Positions 1 through 10,289 of a stretch of DNA of 64,000 bases are shown here, one piece after another. The notes below the pieces were generated by a model. That model had not been told where the DNA came from. It worked only from the letters and a program-made list of their open reading frames with translations, and did not search any database. How positions within the stretch are numbered: position 1 is the stretch's first letter; each line of letters opens with the position of its first letter. Source of the DNA: Pyropia yezoensis (Eukaryota > Rhodophyta > Bangiophyceae > Bangiales > Bangiaceae); the NCBI GenBank assembly GCA_009829735.1, contig CM020618.1:18275346-18339345 (forward strand), given 5' to 3'. A program made the position numbers and the translations under genes.

Positions 1-1661
1 GCCCCCCGGCGGCGGCGGCGGCGGGGGCGTTGGCGCTTGACGGGGATGAGGAGGAGGCGTTTACCGCCACCGTCTACCGTGTCCGGCCGGGGGCGATTGA
101 CGTGGTGCTCCCGCGGGGGTCGGCGGGGGCGGCAGAGGTGGGTGCCACCGCCGACCGTGGCGGCCGTCGTGGGGGGGGCGGTGGGAAGGGGGGGGGAGGG
201 GCTGGCGGCGGTGGCGGCGGTGGTGACGGCGGCGGCGGTCCCACCCGTGGCCGCTGGCGCCTGACGCCCACCGTCAATGGCGTTGGCTACGCCCGCGCCC
301 GTGACGCGGTGGCGGCGGCCGCCGCCGCGTCGGTGGCGGGGGACGGGGTGGGGGGGGACGGGGGCGTGCCCCGCCTGCTCGTCCGCTCCTTTTCCGCGGC
401 GGCCGTCGCCGCCGCCGCCGCTGCGGATGCCGCCGCCGACGGGGTAATGGCGGGGGGGGACCCCCCGTGGGGGGGGAGCGGTGGCGGCGGCGGCGGCGGC
501 GCTACCACCCCGCCCGACGAGGCCGCGGCGTGGGAGGCTGCCGCCCGGCAGCGGCCCCGTGGGGCGCCTGTGCGCCCCGCGCACCTCCCCCCCGACCCAC
601 GAACCGCGGGGTCCGGCGTGACGGACGCGGCGGGCGCGCCCCCCCCCCCCCTCAACGCGCCCCAGGCGGCCGCGGCGGCCGCCGCGACCGCCCGGTCCGT
701 GACGCTCATTGCGGGCCCGCCCGGGACGGGCAAGACCGCCACCGCCGGCGCGGTGGTGCGGCGGCTGGCCGCTGCCGCGCCGCGGGGCGCCCCCGTCCTG
801 GCGGCGGCGGCCAGCCACGTGGCCGCCGACCACCTGGCGCGGGCGGTGGTGGCGGCGGGCGTGCCGCGGGGGCGGGTGGTGCGGCTGGGCAAGGCCGCCG
901 CGATGGGCGAGGACCTGTGGGGGGTGAGCCTGGACGCGCGCGTCGCGGCACTGCTCCGCAGGCGGGGGGAGAAGGGCGGCGGCCGGGGTGCGGGCGGCGG
1001 TGTCGGCGGCGGCAGCGGCGGCCGTGGGGGCGGCGACCGCCGTGGTGGGAGTGGTGGCCGAGGTGGCCGTAACGGTGGCCGCGCCCGCGCCGACGCTGCG
1101 GCGGCCTATGCGGCGCGCGTTGCGACGACCGACGCGGTACTCCGTTCCGCGTCGGTGGTGGTCACTACCTGCGTCGGCGCCGGCCACGAGGCGCTCGCGG
1201 GGATCCGCGTGTCGGCCATTGTCATTGACGAGGCCACCCAGGCCACCGAGGCAGACGCCCTCATCCCCCTCTTCCTCCCCGGCCGGGATGCCCCCCCCGC
1301 CGGCGGCGGCGGCCGCGCCCCGGCCGGCGGCTGCCCGCCGCTGGTGCTCGTAGGTGACGACCGCCAGCTGCCGCCGACGGTGCTGTCCGAGGCAGCCGCC
1401 GCGGGCGGGCTGGGCGTCAGCCTCTACCGCCGCCTCCGCGGCGTTGGCGTCGCCGTCTCTCCGCTGCGCGTGCAGTACCGCATGCATCCGGGAGTGGCGG
1501 CGTGGCCGGCGGCCACCTTTTACGGGGGAGGGCTGGTCAATGGCGTGACGGCCGCCGACCGCCCGCTGCCGCGGGCGTGGCGGCGGGGGGGGGGGCTCTT
1601 TGGGGGGCGCGCCCCCGTGACCTTTGTGGACATTGGGGGGGAGGGGGGGGGGGGGGGGGGT

Positions 1662-1695
<34 letters not shown>

Positions 1696-2599
1696 GCCGG
1701 TTCTTCCGCCAGGGTGGCGGCGTGCCGAGGCGGCCGCGGCCGAGGCGGCCGCGGCTGCGGCAGCCGCCCAACGGGCCGCAACGGTGGCGGCGGTGGCCGC
1801 GTCGGCAGGGGGTGCGCCCGTGGCCCCCCGTGTGCGCGGGAGCCTCAAGCGGGTGCCTCCGTCGTCTGCTGCGGCGGCAGCGGCGGCCGTGCCGGCGGCG
1901 GCGGGCGGCCAGACCCTTGCCGTCGACGGTGGCGGCGGTCCGCGGCGGCGGCGCGCCCTCCCCCCCCCTGCGGAGGAGCCGCCTGCGGGTGGCATGGCCG
2001 CCTTTTCCTACCGCAACGACGCAGAGGTGGCGGCCATCGCCGCGCTCGTCACCTTCCTTGTGTCCCCCCCCCACGGCGAGCCAGGCCGACCGGCCGGCGG
2101 CGGTGGCGGCGATGTCAGCGGCAGCGGTGGAACCCCCCCCGCCCCCTTTACCGCCGCCGACATTGGCATCATCACCCCCTACGCGGCACAGGCGCAGGCC
2201 ATCACCCGCGCTTTGGCCGCCGCCGCCGCCGCCTCCGCCGGCCTGGCCACCGCCCCCGCCGAGGTGGCCACCGTCGACGGCTTTCAGGGACGCGAAAAGC
2301 CGCTCATTCTACTGTCGACGGTGCGGTCCAACGGGGCGGCGCGGGTGGGCTTTGTGGCTGACCCCCGGCGGGCCAACGTGGCGCTGACGCGCGCGCGGGC
2401 GGGGGTGGTGGTGGTGGGAGACGCCGCCACCCTGCGGGGGTGTGCTCTGTGGGCCGACTGGCTCGCCTGGGTCGCTGAGGAGGGGCGGGTGGTGGGGAGG
2501 GGGGAGCTGCGGGATGTGCTGGGAGGAGGGGGAGGGGAGGGAGTGGTTGGCACGGCCGCGCCGGATGGGGGTGGTGGGACAGAGGGCGGAGCAAACTAA
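1..2599 (+). CDS. SF1 RNA/DNA helicase, UPF1/SMUBP2/senataxin-like, 5' partial, frame change in poly-G tract
   Basis: This is an ATP-dependent nucleic-acid helicase of the UPF1-like SF1B group. The reading frame is open from the left edge, so the N terminus lies outside the window. Motifs in order: Walker A GPPGTGKT (about 714-737), DEAD-like VIDEATQ (about 1225), motif III VGDDRQLPPT (about 1350), QYRMHP (about 1473), then VDGFQGREK (about 2272) and VALTRARAG (about 2380). The first four are in one frame and the last two in another. The switch falls in the G-homopolymer at 1643-1694, so an indel there (sequencing error or real) or a small intron best explains it. Long Gly/Ala low-complexity inserts separate the motifs, as is common in very GC-rich genomes. 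The family includes RNA surveillance and R-loop helicases; which member this is cannot be decided from a partial, low-complexity copy. It ends tail-to-tail with the Hint gene. Confidence 0.85.
1643..1694. repeat. Poly-G tracts (18 and 32 G)
   Basis: There is an 18-G run at 1643-1660 and a 32-G run at 1663-1694, separated by TC, inside the helicase gene. They encode polyglycine in the upstream frame. The helicase frame changes across this tract. Confidence 0.95.
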
Positions 2600-2977
2600 A
2601 GGAATCAAGGGGCGCGACAGTTGTGGCCGCGCCGCGTGGGGGTGTCCCGGCGCGCCTACAGTGTGTCTGTTTTGGTTTGTCGCAGCGAGGCGGGGATCGT
2701 CTATGGCACTGACCCTGTGGGCAATGGGGGTGTGCCCGTCGTCTGCTGTGCCCGGCAGCCACCAAACCAGTCCAGTGGTGGGGGCACCATAGGGCCACCG
2801 CCCTTAAATACACACACCAGCATGGATATGGCGCCCCCGTCTATTGCGACTGCATTGAACAGAAGGCGGCCCATGACCATGCCTTATGGTCGGGGACGAT
2901 ATCCCTTGACCAGTCAACAAGGCACAAAAGTGATGACCTCCTTGCCCTCCCCCCCTCTTCCCCATTGGCAAAGCTCT
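2600..2977. other. Intergenic between convergent genes
   Basis: This is the 3' flank of both the helicase (plus) and the Hint gene (minus). I see no ORF with coding character and no clear AATAAA signal. Confidence 0.5.
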
Positions 2978-4384
2978 CTAGCTCGATGCGTCCAGCGCAC
3001 CCAGCACCCACCCGCCGACGCTCGCCACCCGCAGCACCCCCTGCGCTACCAGCGTCTGCCACCCGCCCCCCAGCACCGCCGCCGCCCGCAGCACCCCCAC
3101 CGCCGCGTGCGCGACGGCGGGCGGGACGGCCTCGGTGTAGGCACTCACGACGAGCCCGTCCACCACCAGCCACCCAGAAGCCGTGTGCGGCGCGTACAAC
3201 CCGGTGGTGGACACACCCGCGCCCAGCCGCGTCACCGTCGGGTGGGCCGTGGCGTTGCACGCAGCGACGGGCGCGGCGGTCGTAGCCGCCGCCAGGAGGG
3301 CGTCGCCCACCACCAGCGCCCGCGCGGGCACCAGGCACCGCCCATCATGGTGGGTGCAGCGCGCATCGTCGGCGGCCGCAGTGGCCAGCGGCAGGTAGTG
3401 GCCCGGCGTCAGTGCCAGCGGCGCCCCCCACGCGGAGGTCGACACCACCACCAGCGGCGCCACGCCGGCCGGGTCGGCGTGGCTCCACCCAACCACCGGC
3501 GACGCGTCGCCGCCAACGCCACCGGCGCCGCCGGTGGCCATATCACCCACACGCAGGGCGTCCATGCGCACCTCCGCGCCGCCGGCAAGAGACACGACCG
3601 CATCGCCAGGGAAGCAGGTGGTGGCGCGGTCAAACGTGCTGGGCGCCGACGTTGGTGCCCCCTCCCCCTCCTCCTGCTCTGGGGCAGCGTACACGCAGCC
3701 CACCTCGGGGGTGAGGGCAATCATCTGCCGCCGTCCCGGGCGGAGGGTAAAGAGCGCGGGCATGTTGGGCCCCCGCGGGTCGGAAACCTCGAGCGCCTCG
3801 TCGACGCGAAGGAAGGCATAGGCGGCGTTGGCCGGGCTCTCAAAATCCCCACACTCCCGCTCCTCCCCGTCCACACACAGGACCACCGCGTCGCCGGCGG
3901 TGCGGGCCCGGTCAATGAGCTCACGCACCTGCGTGGCGAGCGCCTTGCCCGCCGTCGCCGACGCGATGGACAACACCCCTGATGGGATGGTTACCTCCTC
4001 CGCCTCGGCCACGGCGGCGCCAATGGCGACACAAAAGAGCTTGTCCTTGGCAGACGACTTGGAGTCGTCGCACTCTTCACCGCCGACGAGGATCTCATCA
4101 AACGGAACGCTGGAAAAGGTCTCATTGGTGAGCGCGTTCCACACCCGGTGCGTGATGGTGGCGCCGCACACGGGGGGGGGTGGCGGGAGTGCCCCCCCCG
4201 ACGGGGGCGGGGTGGGCGGGATGATCGTCTCCTCCAGTGTAAACGTGCCAACCAGGTCGGGCGGGCGAAACGAGGCCGCCGCCGCCAGGTGGGCGGGACC
4301 GCACGCCGCGAACACAATGGCTGTCGTCGCCGCCAGGGTGGCCGACAAGCGGCCAGGCAGCCGCAACGGGCTTGCAAGCGCCAT
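2978..4384 (-). CDS. Secreted Hint (Hog)-domain protein
   Basis: A 468-residue protein in one exon. The N terminus looks like a signal peptide: a short basic stretch, then a hydrophobic Ala-rich run to about residue 37. Residues about 40-255 are a Cys-containing region I do not recognise. The C-terminal part (about 257-440) is a Hog-type Hint domain: it begins TCFPGDAVVSL, has RVGDMA, then LTPGHYLPL (the TxxH motif), then VGDALL, and ends TGLYAPHTASGWLVVDG followed by VVSAYT. In hedgehog proteins this fold cleaves itself at the Cys through a thioester; the catalytic Cys and His are both present, so self-cleavage is plausible. No hedgehog signalling domain is visible. Hog domains joined to unrelated N-terminal modules are known in several protist and algal lineages. 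The ATG is the first Met and gives the signal peptide directly. Confidence 0.85.
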   Translation of the reverse strand: MALASPLRLPGRLSATLAATTAIVFAACGPAHLAAAASFRPPDLVGTFTLEETIIPPTPPPSGGALPPPPPVCGATITHRVWNALTNETFSSVPFDEILVGGEECDDSKSSAKDKLFCVAIGAAVAEAEEVTIPSGVLSIASATAGKALATQVRELIDRARTAGDAVVLCVDGEERECGDFESPANAAYAFLRVDEALEVSDPRGPNMPALFTLRPGRRQMIALTPEVGCVYAAPEQEEGEGAPTSAPSTFDRATTCFPGDAVVSLAGGAEVRMDALRVGDMATGGAGGVGGDASPVVGWSHADPAGVAPLVVVSTSAWGAPLALTPGHYLPLATAAADDARCTHHDGRCLVPARALVVGDALLAAATTAAPVAACNATAHPTVTRLGAGVSTTGLYAPHTASGWLVVDGLVVSAYTEAVPPAVAHAAVGVLRAAAVLGGGWQTLVAQGVLRVASVGGWVLGALDASS

Positions 4385-7009
4385 GATGACAGGAAAGGGG
4401 GGCCGGAAGGACCTCCAACTGCCCGGGGACAGTGACGGTGACGCACCAAGGATGGGGGGCAGCCGTCAAGAGCGGTCACGCGCGTAGGTACCAGTGGGGA
4501 GCAAAGGGAAAGCTCACGCCAGCAGGAGTCACGCTACTTGTATCACCCACGCACGCGGGGGGGGTGCCGGTAAGCTGCGGGCGCAGGGCTTGCGGCGAAG
4601 AGGCGCGCGACGGCCAACCGAGGTGTCCACGGCAGAGGGCCAGTCTGCGTGCGCCGCTCTCTGTAAATAGTAGACGTCTGGGCCACAGCCAGCGCGGGAT
4701 CTGTGGAGGGGGGCGGCCGGGCCGCTCGGACTTTGCAGGCCAGACTACTTAGGTGCGGCCCCCTCTCCCGTATCCTACATGCACGCCGCCCATTGGCAGG
4801 GTGATTGACCAGGATATAAACAGGAGGAAAGGCGACACAATGGTTGGCCAGCGCCCACTGTATGCAGGCAAGCGACCAAGCGGGCTCACGAGAGATGTGA
4901 AGGAACGTGCCGCAGCACGGAGCAACGACACGACGGCCGCGCAGGTCAAGCCCAGCCACCAAGCCCGCAACGCTGCCGGGTGTGGGAGCGGGGGCGGGCC
5001 AGACGGACATGCCGCCAGGATACGCCTTGGCCCCGCCACCCTAGCTAGCCCTCGCAAGTGCTCGGACCACAAAAATCCCACACATACCGCAGCTGAGGAT
5101 CACGTCCCCCCCGTCCGTCTTACACGCTTCTCCCACCAGCTCCGCCTCGCGCCGTTGTCAACGTGACAGGGGTGCGTGTCTTCCAGGCAGGACCATGCAA
5201 GCTCCATCATCGCCCCATCACACCTCCTTGGGCTGAAGAAGTCGTCGTTCCCCTCACCACGTACAAGCACGCCACACCCATCGGTGCAGGCGATGCCCCT
5301 GACGTTGTGCAAGAGCATATGCACGCCCGTAGAGCACACGTGGCACACTAGGGTGCGCACAACGCTGACCGTGGGTTCATGCCCTTGACGGGAGAGCAGA
5401 TACGTCACGACGGAGGCGACAACATTGACGAAGAGCGTGTCGACACCGACGGGGGCGGCGTCATGGGTTCAGGTAGTAGCGGCGGCAGTCACAGCCGTCC
5501 CTTCCAACTCGCCCTCCGCCCACTTGACCACCGCCGCGCGTTCACCGCCGTTGCCCGACTGGCCTTCACGCGTGACAAACAGCGGGCCACACATGCGGAG
5601 CGACGAAAGGGGGGAGGAGCGGTGCGCGCCGAGGCCGTCGGCAACGCGGCTGCACAGGCGGCGGCACGGAAAGAGGGTGGTGTGGGGCAGTACATGGCAG
5701 GTGGGAGAGTGCAAAGCAGGAGCCAGACCACGGCACAAAGAATAAAGAGATAGATGGCCGGACAGACGTGCAGGGGCAGGTAGACCTGCGCGCCACGAGC
5801 TACAAAGAATGGAGTGAGGAGATGGCGGCGGGAGACAGACAGGAGAGGACGTCAAGTGCATGCAACACGCTGGATGAAGGTACATGTCATGAGAAAAGAC
5901 ACGTGAAGGATGAGTCCTAAGTAGAGGGGGCAGTGGCAAACGAGAAGATGCGGAAGCGTCAGAGAACGATGATGTGGAGAGGGAGAAGGGGCGGGTAACG
6001 GGTCCCACGCAAGCCGCACGACCATGAACGGCCGTGCAGTGCGCCAGCAGCACCACAGTGTACGTACGAGGACGTCTGGCACGGAGTGGGGCAGGGGACA
6101 GGCGCGGGGCGACACGCTGCCACGGCCGCCTTGGGGACAGCAAAGGCGCGTCTTGATCGGACGGTCGCCTGCAGCAATGGCCTGCGCGAGAGAAACAGAA
6201 AGGCCTCGGTGATCAATGAGACCGAAACGGCCGGATGCATCACTTTCCAAGTATAGTACACAGTCCCTGACTTGACATTCATTGCACTCGTAAGTTGCGC
6301 GCGAGTGATTTCTCGTGCTCCTTTGAAAAAGAGGCACTGGGTGAGAGTCATGGTCCACTGGCGCTTCCACACGATACGCGCGACGTCGAAGGGGCTGTCG
6401 CCTGACGGTCGTCGCGCCGTGGCTCTCATGTGATGGTGCCGTCGCTGCCGCCTTCTTAATCGCACACTTCCTTGACCCGCTCGACACTGCCGCGCCCGCC
6501 GGAGCCGCCGGCTCTGCCGCCTATGGAAGGCGCATGACAGATCCCGCCTCTGCCGACGGGACAGCAGTCATGTCCGCCGCGGGCCGCGTGCAACTGCCGG
6601 TGTAGGTAGCCGAATGTGACCTCGAAGGTGGCTGGGACCTACACCCCACAGGAGATTGCTTCTGCGTACCACCACCGTTGGTGGACGAGAGAGAGGCACG
6701 CCGCCGCTGCAGCTCCAAGCCATGGCGGCGGCAGCGGCGGCTGCATCTGTGGATGCAACTAAAAGTAGTCCTCTCCCTCTCGGTACTGTGTACCGAGCCC
6801 GACCACCCTACCCCCACTGCTTTTCTCGGCCGCTGACCACTCCGAGTGCCCGGCCCCTCCGTCCATCGTACATGTCCTCACAACAAGGGCGACACCGATG
6901 AGGCCTGTTTCGGTGGATGGCCGAGAGCAGACAGTGGTAGGAGGGAGGAGACGCCGCCGCTGCTAGCACAAAAGTCTGCTGCAGACGTTGAAAACGCGGC
7001 AAAAAGACG
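4385..7009. other. Mostly unassigned sequence
   Basis: This holds the upstream region of the Hint gene and several overlapping ORFs on both strands with no recognisable domain or consistent codon usage. A TATA-like element (gatataaac) lies near 4813. A Cys-rich minus-strand ORF (5100-5468) is listed separately. Otherwise I see no gene I can support. Confidence 0.4.
5100..5468 (-). CDS. Hypothetical Cys-rich protein fragment
   Basis: A minus-strand open stretch of about 123 codons containing paired cysteines (CHVC, CTDGC) and a hydrophobic-amphipathic start (VDTLFVNVVASVVTYLL). It lies immediately downstream, in the same frame, of a longer ORF (5469-6143), with one TGA codon at 5469-5471 between them. 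It could be an exon of a spliced gene, a gene with one nonsense mutation, or chance. I recognise no family. Confidence 0.25.
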   Translation of the reverse strand, partial: THDAAPVGVDTLFVNVVASVVTYLLSRQGHEPTVSVVRTLVCHVCSTGVHMLLHNVRGIACTDGCGVLVRGEGNDDFFSPRRCDGAMMELAWSCLEDTHPCHVDNGARRSWWEKRVRRTGGT

Positions 7010-7095
7010 TGGAGCAGCAGGGGATCGATCCCTGGACCTCGCGCACCTACGGAGTCTCATGCGAAGCGCGCACTCTACCACTGAGCTACAACCCC
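7010..7095 (-). tRNA. tRNA-Ala(CGC) with a 14-nt intron
   Basis: Read on the minus strand: acceptor GGGGTTG pairs with CTGCTCC (one mismatch, G-U pairs allowed). The D arm is GCTC/GAGT. A perfect 5-bp anticodon stem CGCGC/GCGCG holds the loop TTCGCA plus T. The variable loop is AGGTC and the T arm is CAGGG/CCCTG. The anticodon CGC (7061-7063) reads alanine GCG. Fourteen extra bases (7046-7059) follow position 37, the canonical site of nuclear tRNA introns. A run of five T follows just past the 3' end, consistent with Pol III termination, and the 5' flank is AT-rich. Its CCA-tailed 3' end is complementary to 18 nt of the retrotransposon primer-binding sites in this window. Confidence 0.92.
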
Positions 7096-7898
7096 ATTTG
7101 GATACAACAATCAAGATATTATAATACTTAATCAATATAATATATTGTTCCAGCTTTCGGGATTCTGAGGGCGGTTTCATCGATGAGCGTTGGACACTTG
7201 TCGCGATAAGAACTGGGCCATCCTGCCCTCTTGGCCCCATGGCTGAGGTGCCAAGATCCGTGACCTGTCTAGTCTGACAGTGACGCCACGCGTTTCTCCA
7301 ATCAAGGACGAGGGACTCGACCCACGTCGGATTTTGGTCTTCCGACCGGTCCGCCGTCAAACCGCGCCCGCGTGCATATGCAGCCGTTTCCTTGCACCCC
7401 TCTTGCATGCTCGTTGGCAGACTCTCGTCTCGCGAGCCCATCCAGCAAGCCGTTCGCCGGTTTCTGTTTCCTGTGTGCCCATATAGCAAACAACCTGGCA
7501 CAGCCTCCAGGACCGGAAGTGGGGAGCTGAGGTCATCTGGGTGAGGTGCCGAGTTGGGTTTGTGTGCCACATCGTCGGTCGTGCAAAGCCCTCTCCAGCG
7601 CGCAGCCCTTTGCACGCGAGCCCACGCTGTGAGTTCGGCTGCGACCTCCATAACAGAGCGTTCTCGTTGACGAGTACTGTGAGCTGACCCTGTGCCCTCC
7701 CTCTCCGCCTGCCCTCCCTACCCAAGCATTGGCATCTTGTGGCGACGCTGCGTTTGTACCTCGTGCGGGAAGATAATCTCTCCCCCCTCTCAAGCCTCTG
7801 GCCCCTTCCCTGTTCCCTCTTCCCCTTCCTCCCTTCTCACAGCTGCAACACCTGCCCCCCCTCCCCCCTTCGCTTCCCTTCATCTCCTCTTCATCATC
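7096..7898. other. tRNA 5' flank and CT-rich leader of the tetraspanin-like gene
   Basis: 7100-7160 is an unusually AT-rich island upstream of the tRNA on its strand (TATA-like words repeated). From about 7695 to 7898 the plus strand is a pyrimidine-rich leader running up to the ATG at 7899. Between them I see no gene. Confidence 0.5.
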
Positions 7899-8672
7899 AT
7901 GGGCCGCGGTGGAGCTCATGACGTGGAGAGCGACTATGGCGACACTGCTCCCCGGTCCAACAAGGCTGGCGCCTTCTTTGGCGCCCTCCACACTCTTTTC
8001 GCGGTGCTCACGATCGCGTGCGGTATCGCCCTCATTGTCACAGGTGGGTGGGCAATCGCGAATCAGAATGACGCCGCCTATAGCGACCTCAAGTGGAGCG
8101 GCTCCCTCCTGGCGGCCAACGTTTACCTCGGAATCGTGTCCGTCGTGGTTGGTGTGGCGCTGATCGTGTTGGCCATCCTGGGCATGCTGGCGATTGGTCA
8201 AGGGTGCTGCTCCATCTTTGCCGCCATCATCTACTTTCTGGCCATGCTCGTCCTCGTCGCTGCCACGGCCCTCACCGCATCCGTCTTGTTGCTGGTAGCT
8301 GCGGGAGGCGGCCCCGGCTCCAACACCCGCTCTTTTGTGTCGGACGTGTGGCAGGAGACGGTTGTGTCCGAGCCGCAGGCGGCGTGCGAGCTGGAGCGTG
8401 AGTTCCGCTGCCGGGGCTTTTTCGACAATGACTGCGTCGGGTGCTCGTCTGCCGCCGCCGCTGCTGGTACTTGTACGGCCGAGCAGCGGCGGGTGTGTGC
8501 CAACTGCACTTCCGTGCCCAGCAGCGGGGACTTTGCCACGGTGGGGTGCTACGATGAGCTCCTCTCGCGGATGCAGCGCGTGGCGCGGCCAGTGGGGATT
8601 GCAGCGGCGATCGCGGCGGGGGTGGGCGGCATTGGCCTCTTTGTCTTTCTGGTTGCGAGGTGCACGGTCTGA
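7899..8672 (+). CDS. Tetraspanin-like four-pass membrane protein
   Basis: A 257-residue single-exon membrane protein. A short hydrophilic N terminus is followed by TM1 (about 27-50), a short loop, TM2 (about 73-100), TM3 (about 104-130), a large Cys-rich loop of about 95 residues, and TM4 (about 233-253) with a tiny tail. That topology (small first loop, large second loop) is the tetraspanin plan. The large loop has at least eight Cys, including CELEREFRCRGF and CVGC, but no classical CCG motif, so membership in the tetraspanin family proper is uncertain; a claudin/MARVEL-like protein is the alternative. The ATG at 7899 follows a CT-rich leader and is the first Met that gives a normal cytoplasmic N terminus. 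It probably organises membrane proteins at the cell surface, by analogy only. Confidence 0.7.
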   Translation: MGRGGAHDVESDYGDTAPRSNKAGAFFGALHTLFAVLTIACGIALIVTGGWAIANQNDAAYSDLKWSGSLLAANVYLGIVSVVVGVALIVLAILGMLAIGQGCCSIFAAIIYFLAMLVLVAATALTASVLLLVAAGGGPGSNTRSFVSDVWQETVVSEPQAACELEREFRCRGFFDNDCVGCSSAAAAAGTCTAEQRRVCANCTSVPSSGDFATVGCYDELLSRMQRVARPVGIAAAIAAGVGGIGLFVFLVARCTV

Positions 8673-10237
8673 GGCGGGGAAAGCGGCCAAGCGTCTTTTG
8701 ATCCAGTCACATCGGTGGGGAGGGGAAGGTGATTGGGGGAGGGAACGTTGGAGGCAGCGGATGATTTGTATGGAGGACGGCGTAATGTGCTCCGGAGGAT
8801 GCTCGCGGGGAGCTGCTTGTGGGTGCACTTCCGATGACTTGAGTGCATTGATCAGTGTTGACAAGAGGTGGGGTGACCCACAGCCAACAACTGTCGACTT
8901 GATGGGCGCGCCGCCCTATTTCCGGTTCCGCACCGACGGGCGGACGCGGTGAGCGCCGTTCTTTCGCGGCGGTATAGCACCTGCCCCTGCGTGAGACAGA
9001 GAACGTCTTGAGGAACGGCGCATAGCGTGGAACACGGCTGGCGGGTGGGTGGGGGCGGCCTCCTTGACCCCACCCTCTGAGACAGGGTGTGTGGCGGCAC
9101 GGGGGGCACAGCCGAGCAGCACCACGCGGTAAAGAACATGAACCGCACCACAAAGTACAACAGACGCGGGGGGCACCCAACGGCCGCAAAGGACAGCGCG
9201 TCGTCAGAGGCGAGGCGCGGGAAGGGTGCGCCCGCCGCGTCCACACACAGGGTGGGGGTGGCTGCTGGACTCGGCCGCCGCGGGGCTGCGGGTGGAGTTG
9301 GGGGGGGGCGCGGCGGGGCCGGTGGGCGCTGCCGTCGTGCGTGTGCTGGACGGGGGAGTGGGGGGTGGGGGCAGGGGTTGGGGCGCTGCAGAGGGGGGGC
9401 GTGATGGTGGCGGGGGGGGGAAGGGGCACCCGAGATGGCGGGAACGGGGGGGGGAGGCGCCGCCGGAGAGGCAGCGGAGGGTCGGGGGGCGGAGTGCGGG
9501 GATCCTCTTCGGACGAGGATGATGGGCTGCCCTGAGGGGCGTGCTTCCTGGCCGGGCCGGGCGCGTGGGGGGGGGGAAAGGGGTACATAGGGTGTAAGGG
9601 GGCCGAAGTTGTGGAGAAGATGACCGGGTCGTGGCTGTTGATAATCTGGCCGTGCGACGGGACGGCGCGCGGCGTGTGGCGCGCGCACGTGTCGGCCGAG
9701 AGGCAGGGGTGGGGGCGGCCCCTGTCTGGCGGCAGGCGGCCGCTGCCGTGCATGGGTGGGATCGGCGGCGGCGGCGGCGATAGGCAGCGGTGGGGGCGGC
9801 GGGCTTGGCCCACCACCCCCATGCGGCTGCCGCGCTGCCGCTGCTGTGGACCGGCGGGCCCGCCGCCGCGCGGAAGCCGCGGCGCTTAGGGCAGAAAGCG
9901 CGCCTTCGCGGGGAGGGGTGATCTGCGCCTCTCCAAGAGCGCGTGCCGTCTGCGCCGCCGCCGTCCCGGAACACGGAACGGCCACTGCGTTTACCCTCCT
10001 TTACCGACACTGCCGTTGTGTGCATAAAACCGTCCGCGGCGGCCGTGACGGGCAAGGGGGCGGACGGCAGCGTGAGGGGGGGGTGGGCGGGGGGGCAAGG
10101 GTGTATCGTGGGGAGGGGAGGCGGCAAGGGAGAGGCGGCTGACCATGAGTGGGAGCACCACCATTTGTAGGGCCATGAGCTGGGCGTCCACTCTTTTGTC
10201 GGAACAGGAGCGTTCACAACTACTGACTCGACTGAGA
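8673..10237. other. GC-rich intergenic with a doubtful minus-strand ORF
   Basis: Several long minus-strand ORFs overlap here (notably 8852-9985, 377 codons), made mostly of Pro/Ala/Arg low complexity, which GC-rich DNA yields by chance. That ORF includes one hydrophobic stretch (LLYFVVRFMFFTAWCCSAV) that could be a membrane segment of a real exon, but nothing else supports a gene. Confidence 0.3.
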
Positions 10238-10289
10238 GTTGTCTCTGAGCGTTGTCTCTGAGAGTTGTCTCTGAGAGTTGTCTCTGAGA
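10238..10289. repeat. 13-bp tandem repeat, 4 copies
   Basis: Four head-to-tail copies of gttgtctctgaga; the first ends in c instead of a. Intergenic, about 670 bp upstream of the small secreted protein gene. Confidence 0.95.

Noticed and set aside
8707-10217. Long overlapping minus-strand Pro/Ala/Arg ORFs as genes
   Set aside because: Three frames are open at once over G/C runs, the expected shadow pattern of GC-rich DNA; no motif or leader supports any.
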